NCBI RefSeq assembly: GCF_013114595.1
Contig: NZ_VTXE01000006.1
Location: 62,001-126,000 of the forward strand
Source of the DNA: Vibrio sp. 99-8-1
GTDB lineage: Bacteria > Pseudomonadota > Gammaproteobacteria > Enterobacterales > Vibrionaceae
Length of the DNA: 64,000 nt
Reading direction: 5' to 3'
Positions 18,240-27,795 of this stretch are shown piece by piece; position 1 is the first letter of the stretch; each line of letters opens with the position of its first letter. Position numbers and translations under genes: made by a program. The notes below the pieces were generated by a model. It saw nothing but the letters and a program-made list of their open reading frames with translations. It was not told the DNA's origin and ran no database searches.

Positions 18240-21200
18240 TTAACCTCCAATAATGTCATCAATACCTTTTTGAAAATCTCTGATTTCTTTTTCCAAATGT
18301 CGAACTCGCCCATCAATAATTCTCTGTCGAATTTCACTATTTGGAGCATTTTTTAAATAACTCTTATTATCAAAAGCATCAGGGTTGTTTTTATACTCCT
18401 CCAGCTTTTTCTTATGTTCTTCAATACGCTTAGTTAACGAACTAACTGTTCTATTTTGAGAAGTTGTTAATGTCTTCCCACTACTCGCTATATCATCAAC
18501 CTTCTTACCACTAAATACACTTTTGATCTTATTAAAGATTCTAGCAATAAAGCTTTTGGCTGCCGGAGGGGTTGCATATTTGGCTAACTTAATCGCTTTA
18601 GCCACTGGCACTACTACGGCTACAACTTCTACAGCAAGTTCAGCATCCGGCTCGGTATTAAATCCATCAATAAATCGAGGATCGTTTCCATAAGTTTGCT
18701 TTAACTCCGCCTGTTTCTTCGCAACATCTTTATTCTCCGAGCTTCCGTTGCCATCATTATCATTACCACCACCCGGTTCTCTACTTTCTGTACACTCTGG
18801 TCTGGTATCTGTTGGCGCACAGGTGCCTATATCGGTTAATAAACCTGTTGGATCAGTATAACTGAGCGGGTTGTTCTGTACATAAGAGTATCGGTTAAAT
18901 GCTTGAGTCCCAAACCAATTATCCTGAATAAATGGATCGGCACTTAAAAAACGGCCAAGGGTTGGGTCATACACCCTGCCATTCATGTGTATTAGTCCAA
19001 CATCATCAAGCATCTCATGGCCTGTAAATCCTATACGACCTTTTTCATTAACATCAATACCAGCACTCGACTCTCGCCTTTTTCCCCATGCGTCATAACT
19101 AAAGCGCTGCTCTATTTGACCCTCCTCACCGGAGATGGCCACAATCGAGCCTAAATGGTCTTTATGTAAGTAGCGAAGTCCATTTGAAGTTAAGCTAGCA
19201 ACGGTTTTCTCATACAGTGCTACGTCACCAATGTAGTAACGGAAGGTGATTTGCCCATTGGGTTGGCGAATAATCTCTGTAGAGTCTAGATACGTTGTGG
19301 TTGTGGTACCTTCATCATTACTGTCTGTGCGCAGATAGCGCTGCCCATCAGTACCGTATTTAAAACGAGTAACGTTGTTTCCCTTGCGTATCTTTGTAGG
19401 CTTATTAAATGAGCTGTAACTTATGCTCCGCCCCATCCCCGAGATTTGATTGCCATTATCGTCATAACGAAATGTTTGCGTGGTTTTACCTGAAATACGG
19501 TTTACTGCGTGAGGATGTTTGTCGTCGTAATGGTAATTCCCCACGTCAGATTTATAGGTAATATTGCCCAGCGCATCGTATCTCAGAGTCACCGCACTGC
19601 TGTTTCCAGAAGCCGGTGCCATTCCCGACAAATAATTAGTACGAGTGTTGACAGAAGAGAGTCTATTAAGGTTGTCGTAAACAATATGTTCCGAAATTTG
19701 GGTATTAAAGTGGTGTTGTGCTGAGCCAAAAGCACCACTGTACTCCACTTGCACTTTGCGATAAGTTAAGTTGCCAATACTATCAAAATCATACTCGTTA
19801 GAAAGATAGGAAGTGCTCTGCTGCTGTTGAGAGCCAACAAGATCCATTGTTTCTATATAGCCTGTTATAGGATCATAGTGATACTGTCCTGCTAAATTAT
19901 TTCCAAAGCTAACGCGGGTATGATGACCAAACGCATCCATTCCCCCTAATGACCAGACAAGTTTTCCTTGTGTTTTTTTTCCTGCACTAGATAGATAAAT
20001 AGCTGACAATATGTTTGTGTCGTTATATTGATAAGTAGCAACCACATTATTGCCATAGTCCATTTGATATGGCCGTCCATTAGCATCGTAATTAAATTGC
20101 TGACGGTACGTTTTGCTAAGAATACTAACGGTTTTTTGTTGAAGAAGACCATTAGGATAATAGCTAAAGCCTTGGTAATAACCGGTTTGACGAGAAGCCG
20201 TGAGTTGTCCTTTACTGTTGTACTGCCAATGCTTACCAGAGGGGGTCTCCGGATCAATGCGCTTTATCTTTCGTCCTAACAGGTCGAAATAATCTTTCGT
20301 CGATTCTCCACGATTGTTGGTGTATTGATACACCAAGTCTAACCCATTGGTTTTAAATTCTATTTTACCCAGGTCGGGGTCAATCATTTTAGTGCGGTGA
20401 CCAAGGGCATTATAGGTAATGCGAATTTGGTTATTATTAGGGTCGTTCGTTCTGGTTAAGTTACCCCAACCATCGTAGTGATATGTTACACGGTTGCCGG
20501 CATCATCTATCACCTCTTGTTTTTGACCAAGAGCATTGATAATGGTGGTATTGCTTTGATCCTCAGAGTTGGTCGATACCGTAGTAAAGCCACTATAACG
20601 ATAGTTTGTGGTATACCCGCTCGCTTTGGTGATGGTTTTTATTCGTAGGAGACTATCATAACTAAATTGTGTTTCGTTATAATTTGACTCATTTCTACTC
20701 GGCACAGACTCAGAAATGATATTTCCTGCGTCATCATAACGGTAATGAGTATAGCTTTGACCACCGACTATCGCTGTTTGGGATTTTAATAACCGATGTT
20801 GGCTATCAAACCATTGAATAACCGTTGGTTCATTATTGGATGTGATCTCCCTTGCATACTTGTAGTCGTCGTTATATGACGGTTTATAATTGATCCTCTG
20901 CCAGCTTCCAGAGGGGGTATTAACACCGGTTTCTCTTCCCCACGCGTCATAATGATAAGTCGTGTTCGTGCCATCCACTGCCGTAACACTAACAAGTTTG
21001 CCAAACAGTGGCTCATAGTGTGTTCTCTCTATCTGTCCAAGGGCATTGGTTGTGGTGGCTATATAGCCATATTTATCATAAGTATAGAGAGTCGTACGAT
21101 GGTTTATGGGTACAAAGCTGTATAAAATATTTTTACTTAAATCTTTTGACCAACGCTCGGTTACGTTTTGTGGCAATCCCCGGTCAAAATCAGAGTAAGT

Positions 21201-24200
21201 GGTTGATCGCTCTAACTCGGTACCTTTTTGCTGATAACGACGTATTAGCTGGCCTTTGCTATTGTACTCATAATCAAATACTTGATTGAAAGTGGTCACA
21301 CCATCATCCGCGTAAAGATCAGAGCCTGTTACCTGAATACTTTTTTGCGCTAGCAGATTGACCAGCCAATTCTCGGTATCTGGTGCTTTATAGCGATAAG
21401 AGATCGCTTCAGTATGGCGACTGCCATGGATATGATCGTCAGTATTCGTCACTTCTGTCAGAGTATGCCCAAACCATTTATTGTAGGTTTTATCTACACT
21501 TACCGTTTTTAAAAGTGTTCCCTCTAGGTCCCATGTTTTAGTGGTGCTATTCAACAATTGCTGTTTATATCGTTGATGCTCTACAAATGGAGAGTTGTAG
21601 GAAGGAGAAGCCGACATGGTATGACCCATATTTCCTATGGCGGTTTCGGTTTGCCATGTATTGCTGATATGTTCTATCTTTTTACTGCTATTGGAACTGC
21701 AAGAGTCAAAAGTGAAATAATCTCTGTAAGCGCTTATAGCACCAAACCATTCATCAATCTTCTCATAATTGTAACTTGAACGTAATTGACACGTTGTTTT
21801 CTCTTCTAGCGCGGAATAGAGCAACCCATCTTCTACATTTTGGTGAAAGGTTCGGCTCTCTACTCTATTTAAAACTCTGTTCCATTGATGGATTTTTTCA
21901 AAACCAAGATTGCCCGCCCCCATTAAATGGACTCTTTTACCCTGGTATTTATATTGGGTTTCGTTTTCTCCTCCTATGCCATTAGAGCGAAATAACGAAG
22001 TAACCACACTACCTCTATGATCATTTTTCTGGGGGTACGAAACTGCATCACCCTTTTTATATACCGTGGGATCAGATAAATTACCATATTTGAAAGTGAC
22101 ATAATTACCCGTTGCGGTGGTGATCTTTTTTACTCGCGGTGCAGAGTAGTTACCAAGCGCTCGATATATGCCATCGGATTTTAGGCCTAGTACATCACCA
22201 CGGCCATCACCGTTAATATCCATCACATATCTTGGTTTGCCTCTCCAGTTGTACCAGGGGCCAAATTGATTTAACCAGGTACGGTATGAATAGAAACTGC
22301 TACCCGATGACATTGAAATAGGTATACTGTCTCGCGCAAAACCAATAACATCGCTAAAACCATCACCGTCTAGATCAGACAGCAGTCTCAAGTGGGTACC
22401 CTTACGCCATCCGTGAGTGTGTCCATAATAGCGAGCCCATCTTGAGGAGCCCATAAAACGTTTTCCCGTTGATAAGGCCACTTCTACACCATTATGAGAA
22501 AATCCCACCACATCGGCCATTCCATCTCCATTCACATCTTGAATGTAACGGTCATGGTAATCCATACTCCAGCCTTGATTAACACCAAACTGAGCAAGCC
22601 AACGACCACGGTTATTAAAGGATTCCCCTGTTGATAGAGCAACGTGAACACCACTATGTGAAATCCCCACGACATCTGCCATTCCATCACCGTTTACATC
22701 AGCTAATTGACGAATGTGGTAATCTTTACTCCAACCATGATTATGACCAAAGGCCGCGACCCATAACTGACTTGCTGTAAAAGAGTAGCCTGTAGATAAC
22801 GAGACATTGACACCGTAATTGGAAAACCCCACCACATCGGCCAACCCATCACCGTTAACATCGGCGAGAGTTCGGATATGAACACTGGGCGCCCAACCGC
22901 CCGCCGATACACCATAAGCATTTACCCAGCGGGTTTCCCTATCAAAGCTGCGGCCATTAGAGAGTGCAACATAAACACCGTCATGACCAAAACCAACAAT
23001 ATCAGCCTTTCCATCACCGTTAACATCGCCCATCACTCTGGGAGTGCGACTAGGGTTCCAGTCGCCTGCCGAGGGAACCATCCGGTTAAATACTTTCTCT
23101 AGTTTTGAGTACTCTCCATTTTTATCACCAAAAGAGACGTAAACGCCATTATGTCTAAAGGCAACAACATCAGGAAATCCATCACCATCGACATCAACAA
23201 ATTCCTTCAGAGAGTTAGCACTAGCACTTAAGTTTGCTGAGCGTGTTTTTTTATATCCAGAAAAGACCTGACTGCCTTGTTGTTCCCATTCAATATTAAA
23301 CGCTGTTAATACAGGACTATGCTGTCGACTTAGCAAAATCTTGTTAAGAATATCTTTACGATTATTGTTGCTGTATTGAGCTGTGAGTTCTAGGAAAGAG
23401 TTGTAAGTCTCATTGTTAATCACTCGCACTTTATCTAAACGATATTTGTCAGCAACTGATTTTCCAGCAATATATGAAGTAACAGGTTGCTTTTTATGTT
23501 CATAACGGAGGACTACAGATATATTGTTGTACTGGATAGCACTTAACATAGGGGAATTTTTCTCCCCATACATTTCATCGTTATAAATATAAAGAATGCT
23601 GTTTTGTGAAGTATCCGTTTTCTTAGTTATGTGCCATGCAAGAGGTACCCCGAAGTCAGTAGAAAATGTCTTCCGGTATTCTGAACGGACACCTTTTGCG
23701 TCCCAAACTTCAAACCAACTATCCGCATCCGACATAGCATTATGTAGAACTATTTTCTGGTAAGTATCACTTAAAGTACGGTACTCAGTAGAACGAGTGC
23801 CATATTCACCGTCAACATTAACTAACTTCATTCCGTCAAAGCAGAGCCGGTCTCGGTTATCACCATTTACAGAGCCTGCATAATTATCGGCAAAATAACT
23901 TGCTTTACAACGTCGAATCGCGCTATTGCCAAAGAGCGTCCAGCCGTAGCCTAATAACCCTTGTTTATTTGCGGAGCTATAATGAATACCTAGCGATGGT
24001 GTAAAGCCATTTACTCCTTTGGGCAGAGGGAAAGAATAGCTATATTTTGCGTCACCACTTATACCAACAGAGGCGGTTCCTATTTCTTCAACACCTGAAA
24101 TTTCATTTTGGCTGGTCTCATCATCATAGGCGACGATATGATTTACACTCTTATCTAGAAATAAAACGTTTCTATTTTCAAATGTACTAGCATTGCTTTT

Positions 24201-24365
24201 ACTATTAATAGAACCACCAACAAAGCTACCAATAGCATTAGGAATAACTCCTTTCATATTTAATAACGCATTGCCATTTTCAGCAGAAATCGCACTATAG
24301 CTAAAAGTAGTTACAATCAATAAAGTCGTCGAAAGTATTATTTCTATATATTTTCTGCCACCCAT
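18240..24365 (-). CDS. Giant Sec-exported SpvB/FG-GAP/RHS polymorphic toxin
   Basis: A 2041-residue protein. Residues 1-29 form a signal peptide ending AISA. Residues 95-180 match the SpvB N-terminal region (GFTPSLGIHYSS, LLGYGWTLFGNSAIRRC). Residues 390-740 hold seven repeats of about 55 residues, each with a calcium-loop motif such as DVNGDGMADVVGFS. YD/RHS repeats follow (about 1075-1720), then the RHS core YLHKDHLGSIVA to RYSYVQNNPLSYTDPTGLL (about 1735-1840). The last 200 residues are variable; the final 70 are helical and charged (RIEEHKKKLEEYKNNPDAFDN, then APNSEIRQRIIDGRVRHLEKEI). From memory this resembles the Ntox28 class of predicted nuclease toxins, but I could not check. The ATG at 24365 follows GAGAGG. 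No VgrG, Hcp or T6SS adaptor gene is near, so Sec export, as for WapA, is more likely than type VI loading. Confidence 0.9.
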   Translation of the reverse strand: MGGRKYIEIILSTTLLIVTTFSYSAISAENGNALLNMKGVIPNAIGSFVGGSINSKSNASTFENRNVLFLDKSVNHIVAYDDETSQNEISGVEEIGTASVGISGDAKYSYSFPLPKGVNGFTPSLGIHYSSANKQGLLGYGWTLFGNSAIRRCKASYFADNYAGSVNGDNRDRLCFDGMKLVNVDGEYGTRSTEYRTLSDTYQKIVLHNAMSDADSWFEVWDAKGVRSEYRKTFSTDFGVPLAWHITKKTDTSQNSILYIYNDEMYGEKNSPMLSAIQYNNISVVLRYEHKKQPVTSYIAGKSVADKYRLDKVRVINNETYNSFLELTAQYSNNNRKDILNKILLSRQHSPVLTAFNIEWEQQGSQVFSGYKKTRSANLSASANSLKEFVDVDGDGFPDVVAFRHNGVYVSFGDKNGEYSKLEKVFNRMVPSAGDWNPSRTPRVMGDVNGDGKADIVGFGHDGVYVALSNGRSFDRETRWVNAYGVSAGGWAPSVHIRTLADVNGDGLADVVGFSNYGVNVSLSTGYSFTASQLWVAAFGHNHGWSKDYHIRQLADVNGDGMADVVGISHSGVHVALSTGESFNNRGRWLAQFGVNQGWSMDYHDRYIQDVNGDGMADVVGFSHNGVEVALSTGKRFMGSSRWARYYGHTHGWRKGTHLRLLSDLDGDGFSDVIGFARDSIPISMSSGSSFYSYRTWLNQFGPWYNWRGKPRYVMDINGDGRGDVLGLKSDGIYRALGNYSAPRVKKITTATGNYVTFKYGNLSDPTVYKKGDAVSYPQKNDHRGSVVTSLFRSNGIGGENETQYKYQGKRVHLMGAGNLGFEKIHQWNRVLNRVESRTFHQNVEDGLLYSALEEKTTCQLRSSYNYEKIDEWFGAISAYRDYFTFDSCSSNSSKKIEHISNTWQTETAIGNMGHTMSASPSYNSPFVEHQRYKQQLLNSTTKTWDLEGTLLKTVSVDKTYNKWFGHTLTEVTNTDDHIHGSRHTEAISYRYKAPDTENWLVNLLAQKSIQVTGSDLYADDGVTTFNQVFDYEYNSKGQLIRRYQQKGTELERSTTYSDFDRGLPQNVTERWSKDLSKNILYSFVPINHRTTLYTYDKYGYIATTTNALGQIERTHYEPLFGKLVSVTAVDGTNTTYHYDAWGRETGVNTPSGSWQRINYKPSYNDDYKYAREITSNNEPTVIQWFDSQHRLLKSQTAIVGGQSYTHYRYDDAGNIISESVPSRNESNYNETQFSYDSLLRIKTITKASGYTTNYRYSGFTTVSTNSEDQSNTTIINALGQKQEVIDDAGNRVTYHYDGWGNLTRTNDPNNNQIRITYNALGHRTKMIDPDLGKIEFKTNGLDLVYQYTNNRGESTKDYFDLLGRKIKRIDPETPSGKHWQYNSKGQLTASRQTGYYQGFSYYPNGLLQQKTVSILSKTYRQQFNYDANGRPYQMDYGNNVVATYQYNDTNILSAIYLSSAGKKTQGKLVWSLGGMDAFGHHTRVSFGNNLAGQYHYDPITGYIETMDLVGSQQQQSTSYLSNEYDFDSIGNLTYRKVQVEYSGAFGSAQHHFNTQISEHIVYDNLNRLSSVNTRTNYLSGMAPASGNSSAVTLRYDALGNITYKSDVGNYHYDDKHPHAVNRISGKTTQTFRYDDNGNQISGMGRSISYSSFNKPTKIRKGNNVTRFKYGTDGQRYLRTDSNDEGTTTTTYLDSTEIIRQPNGQITFRYYIGDVALYEKTVASLTSNGLRYLHKDHLGSIVAISGEEGQIEQRFSYDAWGKRRESSAGIDVNEKGRIGFTGHEMLDDVGLIHMNGRVYDPTLGRFLSADPFIQDNWFGTQAFNRYSYVQNNPLSYTDPTGLLTDIGTCAPTDTRPECTESREPGGGNDNDGNGSSENKDVAKKQAELKQTYGNDPRFIDGFNTEPDAELAVEVVAVVVPVAKAIKLAKYATPPAAKSFIARIFNKIKSVFSGKKVDDIASSGKTLTTSQNRTVSSLTKRIEEHKKKLEEYKNNPDAFDNKSYLKNAPNSEIRQRIIDGRVRHLEKEIRDFQKGIDDIIGG
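18596..18728 (-). repeat. Direct repeat, copy A, inside the RHS gene
   Basis: This copy encodes RHS residues about 1879-1923, between the RHS core and the toxin-like tail. Recombination with 17811-17943 would remove or exchange exactly the toxin tail and the immunity gene, and would leave an RHS protein ending soon after the repeat. Confidence 0.9.
22195..23205 (-). repeat. Seven tandem FG-GAP/VCBS-type units inside the RHS gene
   Basis: Seven copies of D-x-[ND]-G-D-G-x-x-D occur, spaced about 55 residues apart, each followed by a hydrophobic G(F/I)-x-x-x-G-V-x-V-(A/S)-L-S segment. Five units are very similar to each other, which suggests internal duplication. Such units usually form beta-propeller blades that bind calcium. 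Confidence 0.85.
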
Positions 24366-24590
24366 ATCTAAAACCTCTCAACAAAATAGTTTAATGTTGT
24401 TTATAAAGATATTGCTTGAAAGTATTCTCGGAGGAAAAATACTATTAGAACAACACCTTGAATAGGTAAAGAATAGTGAAAACGAGAGATGCATTCAGAA
24501 CAGACAGAATAAGAAAATAAGTTTTCGAGCCACTTAATATTACGAAATGTCTATTACATTAATTAACGTCAGAACACGTGGTATTTGCCA
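24366..24590. other. Promoter region of the RHS gene
   Basis: An AT-rich gap between the RHS start and the prp-operon terminator. It must hold the RHS promoter on the minus strand, but I see no convincing -35/-10 pair or operator. Confidence 0.3.
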
Positions 24591-24623
24591 CAAAAACAAT
24601 GCCGTTCATTTATGAACGGCATT
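24591..24623 (-). terminator. Terminator of the prp operon
   Basis: A 12-bp perfect stem (AATGCCGTTCAT, 24598-24609, with ATGAACGGCATT, 24612-24623). On the minus strand it is followed by GTTTTTG, so it closes the transcript ending with prpE. Confidence 0.88.
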
Positions 24624-24680
24624 AATTAAAAGTTTAGACAATTAAATATCAATATAATTGACATTTATTAAATAGCGAGA

Positions 24681-26558
24681 TTACAGCTGTAACACCCTCT
24701 CTATTTCATTAAGGCTGGTTGGGTCATCTATTGTTGATGGAACCGTATAAGCTTCACCATCGGCAATTTGGCGGATAATGCGGCGAAGTATTTTGCCTGA
24801 ACGGGTTTTAGGTAATCTATCCACCACCAGCGCATGTTTAAAGCAGGCAACGGCACCAATTTCTGTTCTCACTTTGCCTACTAACTCCCCTTCTAGCGCC
24901 AACTCATCAATTTTGACGCCGTCTTTAAGCACCACGAGTCCCAGAGGCAATTGCCCTTTAATTTCGTCATGAATACCTACAACCGCACATTCCGCTACTG
25001 CTGGATGTGCCCCGACTATTTCTTCCATCTCACCTGTGGACAATCGGTGGCCTGCTACGTTAATGACGTCATCGATTCGTCCCATGATAAATAAGTAACC
25101 TTCTTCATCAAAGTAACCACCATCACCAGAAACGTAATAGCCCGGGAACTGGCTTAAATAGCCGCTTTCAAAACGGTCATGGTTACGCCACACTGTCGGT
25201 AATGTACCGGGAGGTAGAGGTCGTTTTAGCGCAACAAAACCTTGCTGATTCGGTGCGACCACATCACCAATCTCATTTAGTACTTCGACCTGATAACCGG
25301 GTATTGGCTTGGTAGACGACCCAGCTTTTACGTCCATCATTTCTATGCCCGTTGGGTTACCGGCAATCGCCCAGCCAGTTTCTGTTTGCCACCAGTGATC
25401 AATAACCGGTTTTGCCGTTTTTTCTAGTACCCATTCCAGTGTCGGGGGATCCAACCTTTCTCCGGCCATAAAAATGGTTTTCAGCGCTGATAAATCATAT
25501 TTTTCGATAAGCTCAGCGTTTGGGTCTTCCTTTTTAATCGCTCTAAAGGCGGTTGGAGCCGAAAACAGTGCCGTAACATTGTATTCAGAACAGACCCGCC
25601 AAAATGCAGCAGGATCGGGTGTTCTTACTGGTTTACCTTCAAATAGAATCGACGTACAGCCATGAATTAACGGAGCGTAAACAATGTACGAGTGACCAAC
25701 TACCCAACCGACATCTGATGCAGCCCAAAAAACATCATCCTGATCGATATTGTAAATGGTTTTCATGCTGTACTTCATGGCAACTGCGTGACCACCATTA
25801 TCACGAACCACTCCTTTCGGTTTGCCGGTAGTACCGGAGGTATAAAGAATATAAAGTGGATCCGTTGACTTAACCGGTACACAGTCATGTGGTTCTGCCG
25901 TTTCTACCTGCTCTTGCCAATCAAGATCCCGCTCATGAGTCAATTCAGCTGGTTGCTGTTTTCGTTGCAGCAAAATAACTTTTTCAGGTTTCCACCGACT
26001 GTCCATAATCGCTTTATCGACCAACGGCTTATATGGAATCACTTTGTTTATTTCTATACCACAAGACGCGGTCATAATAACCTTGGGTTCCGCATCTTCA
26101 ATACGTACTGCCAACTCATTTGGCGCAAAACCGCCAAATACAACTGAGTGGATAGCACCCAGTCGAGCACAAGCCAGCATCGCCATTGCAGCTTCTGGGA
26201 TCATCGGCATGTAAATCACAACCCGATCACCTTTTTCTACCCCCTGTGCAGCAAGCATTCCGGCAACTTTTGCGACTTGATCACGAAGTTGTAGATAGGT
26301 GTATTGGCGTTTGGTCAGAGTAACTGGCGAGTCATAGATAAGCGCAACCTTATCACCTCTTCCCTGTTCAACATGATAATCAAGCGCTAGCCAAGCGGTA
26401 TTTAACTCACCATCAGCAAACCAGCGTTCAATACCGTGCTCATCTTGCTCTAATATTGTTGTCGGCGGCGTGAACCAAGACAACTGATCCGCTTGTTTTT
26501 GCCAAAACTGTTGTGGTTGTTCTTTTGCAAATAGGTATTCTTTTTCGTAGGCAGACAT
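24681..26558 (-). CDS. prpE: Propionyl-CoA synthetase PrpE
   Basis: A 625-residue acyl-CoA synthetase that activates propionate to propionyl-CoA. The AMP-binding signature is YILYTSGTTGKPKGVVRD. The C-terminal domain carries GYLFIMGRIDDVINVAGHRLSTGEMEE and the adenylation lysine in LPKTRSGKILRRI, the residue that acetylation by Pat and deacylation by CobB control in related enzymes. I chose the ATG at 26558, preceded by GGAGGGA, over the upstream open frame to 26597. Its place as the last gene of the methylcitrate operon supports prpE over acs. Confidence 0.94.
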   Translation of the reverse strand: MSAYEKEYLFAKEQPQQFWQKQADQLSWFTPPTTILEQDEHGIERWFADGELNTAWLALDYHVEQGRGDKVALIYDSPVTLTKRQYTYLQLRDQVAKVAGMLAAQGVEKGDRVVIYMPMIPEAAMAMLACARLGAIHSVVFGGFAPNELAVRIEDAEPKVIMTASCGIEINKVIPYKPLVDKAIMDSRWKPEKVILLQRKQQPAELTHERDLDWQEQVETAEPHDCVPVKSTDPLYILYTSGTTGKPKGVVRDNGGHAVAMKYSMKTIYNIDQDDVFWAASDVGWVVGHSYIVYAPLIHGCTSILFEGKPVRTPDPAAFWRVCSEYNVTALFSAPTAFRAIKKEDPNAELIEKYDLSALKTIFMAGERLDPPTLEWVLEKTAKPVIDHWWQTETGWAIAGNPTGIEMMDVKAGSSTKPIPGYQVEVLNEIGDVVAPNQQGFVALKRPLPPGTLPTVWRNHDRFESGYLSQFPGYYVSGDGGYFDEEGYLFIMGRIDDVINVAGHRLSTGEMEEIVGAHPAVAECAVVGIHDEIKGQLPLGLVVLKDGVKIDELALEGELVGKVRTEIGAVACFKHALVVDRLPKTRSGKILRRIIRQIADGEAYTVPSTIDDPTSLNEIERVLQL

Positions 26559-26580
26559 TACGCTCCCTCCAGTATGATGA

Positions 26581-27777
26581 TTATTCCATTGTTCCAAGTG
26601 GTACTCTTACCCACCCTTCCATTAACACTCGAGCACTACGGCTCATTACCGCTTTTTCAACTGACCAGCCTTTTGAGCTGTTTGTCGCTCTGGCGCCAAC
26701 TTTTAATGTTCCCGAAGGGTGACCAAACACCACCGATTCTTTTGATCCTCCGCCGGATGCCAAATTGACTAACGTTCCCGGTACACATGCTGCGGAAGCA
26801 ATTGCTACCGCAGCTGTTCCCATCATGGCGTGATGTAATTTCCCCATTGAAACGGCGCGAACTAATAAATCAATTTCTTCCGCGGCAACAACTGTATTAC
26901 TCGAAGAGGTATACTGTTTCGCCTTAGCAACAAAGGCGATTTTAGGAGTATGTTGGCGGGTTGCGGCCTCTTCTAACCTGTCGATAAGTCCCATTTTGAG
27001 CGCACCATAAGCGCGGATTTTTTCCAACTTTTCTAAAGCAGCAACATCGTTATTTATGTCATCTTGTAACTCAGTTCCTGTATAGCCAAGAGACTCTGCT
27101 TGTAGAAATATGGTCGGAATACCAGCGTTTATCAATGTAGCTTGTAAGGTTCCAATCTCCGGAACCGTCAGCTCATCAATAAGATTATCGGTGGGAAACA
27201 TTGATCCTTCACCATCGGCCGGGTCAAGAAAATCGACCTGAATTTCTTGTGCGGCAAAAGTCACGCCATCGAGTTCAAAGTCACCCGTTTCTTGTACATA
27301 GCCGTTTTTCATCTCGACATGGATTAAAATGGTTTTGCGGATATTCACTTGCCACACTCTTACTGTGACTATGCCATTCTCAACCATGCGCTCTGGCGCT
27401 ATCAGCCCACTGTGAATAGCAAATGGCCCTACGGCAGCGGATAAGTTGCCGCAGTTTCCGCTCCAATCAACAAAAGGTTTATCAATTGAAACTTGACCAA
27501 ACAGATAGTCCACATCGTGATGTTCCGATTCGCTTTTAGAGACGATCACCGTTTTACTGGTACTGGATGTTGCTCCCCCCATACCATCGATCTGTTTACC
27601 GTAAGGATCAGGGCTACCAATCACGCGAAGCAACAATTTGTCCCGAGCCTCACCCGCGATTTGGGCTGGCTCAGGTAAGTCATCAAGGCTAAAGAAAACC
27701 CCTTTACTGGTTCCTCCACGCATATACGTTGCCGGAACTTTAATTTGAGACTGTTTAGTGTGACTTGATTCACTCAT
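26581..27777 (-). CDS. prpF: 2-methylaconitate cis-trans isomerase PrpF
   Basis: A 398-residue protein of the PrpF family (diaminopimelate-epimerase fold), beginning PATYMRGGTSKGVFF and containing DWSGNCGNLSAAVGPFAI, both typical. It isomerises the 2-methylaconitate made by AcnD so that aconitase can finish the path to 2-methylisocitrate. It lies between acnD and prpE with gaps of about 20 bases. AcnD and PrpF together replace PrpD. Confidence 0.94.
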   Translation of the reverse strand: MSESSHTKQSQIKVPATYMRGGTSKGVFFSLDDLPEPAQIAGEARDKLLLRVIGSPDPYGKQIDGMGGATSSTSKTVIVSKSESEHHDVDYLFGQVSIDKPFVDWSGNCGNLSAAVGPFAIHSGLIAPERMVENGIVTVRVWQVNIRKTILIHVEMKNGYVQETGDFELDGVTFAAQEIQVDFLDPADGEGSMFPTDNLIDELTVPEIGTLQATLINAGIPTIFLQAESLGYTGTELQDDINNDVAALEKLEKIRAYGALKMGLIDRLEEAATRQHTPKIAFVAKAKQYTSSSNTVVAAEEIDLLVRAVSMGKLHHAMMGTAAVAIASAACVPGTLVNLASGGGSKESVVFGHPSGTLKVGARATNSSKGWSVEKAVMSRSARVLMEGWVRVPLGTME

Positions 27778-27795
27778 CTGATTACCTCCGCTCCA

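Noticed and set aside
22195..23205. Regular repeats that could suggest a CRISPR array or satellite
   Set aside because: The repeats are about 165 bp, diverged and in frame, and encode FG-GAP calcium units of the RHS protein.
24681..26558. Acetyl-CoA synthetase (acs) as the identity of prpE
   Set aside because: The gene is the last of the methylcitrate operon, close behind prpF; length and start also fit PrpE.
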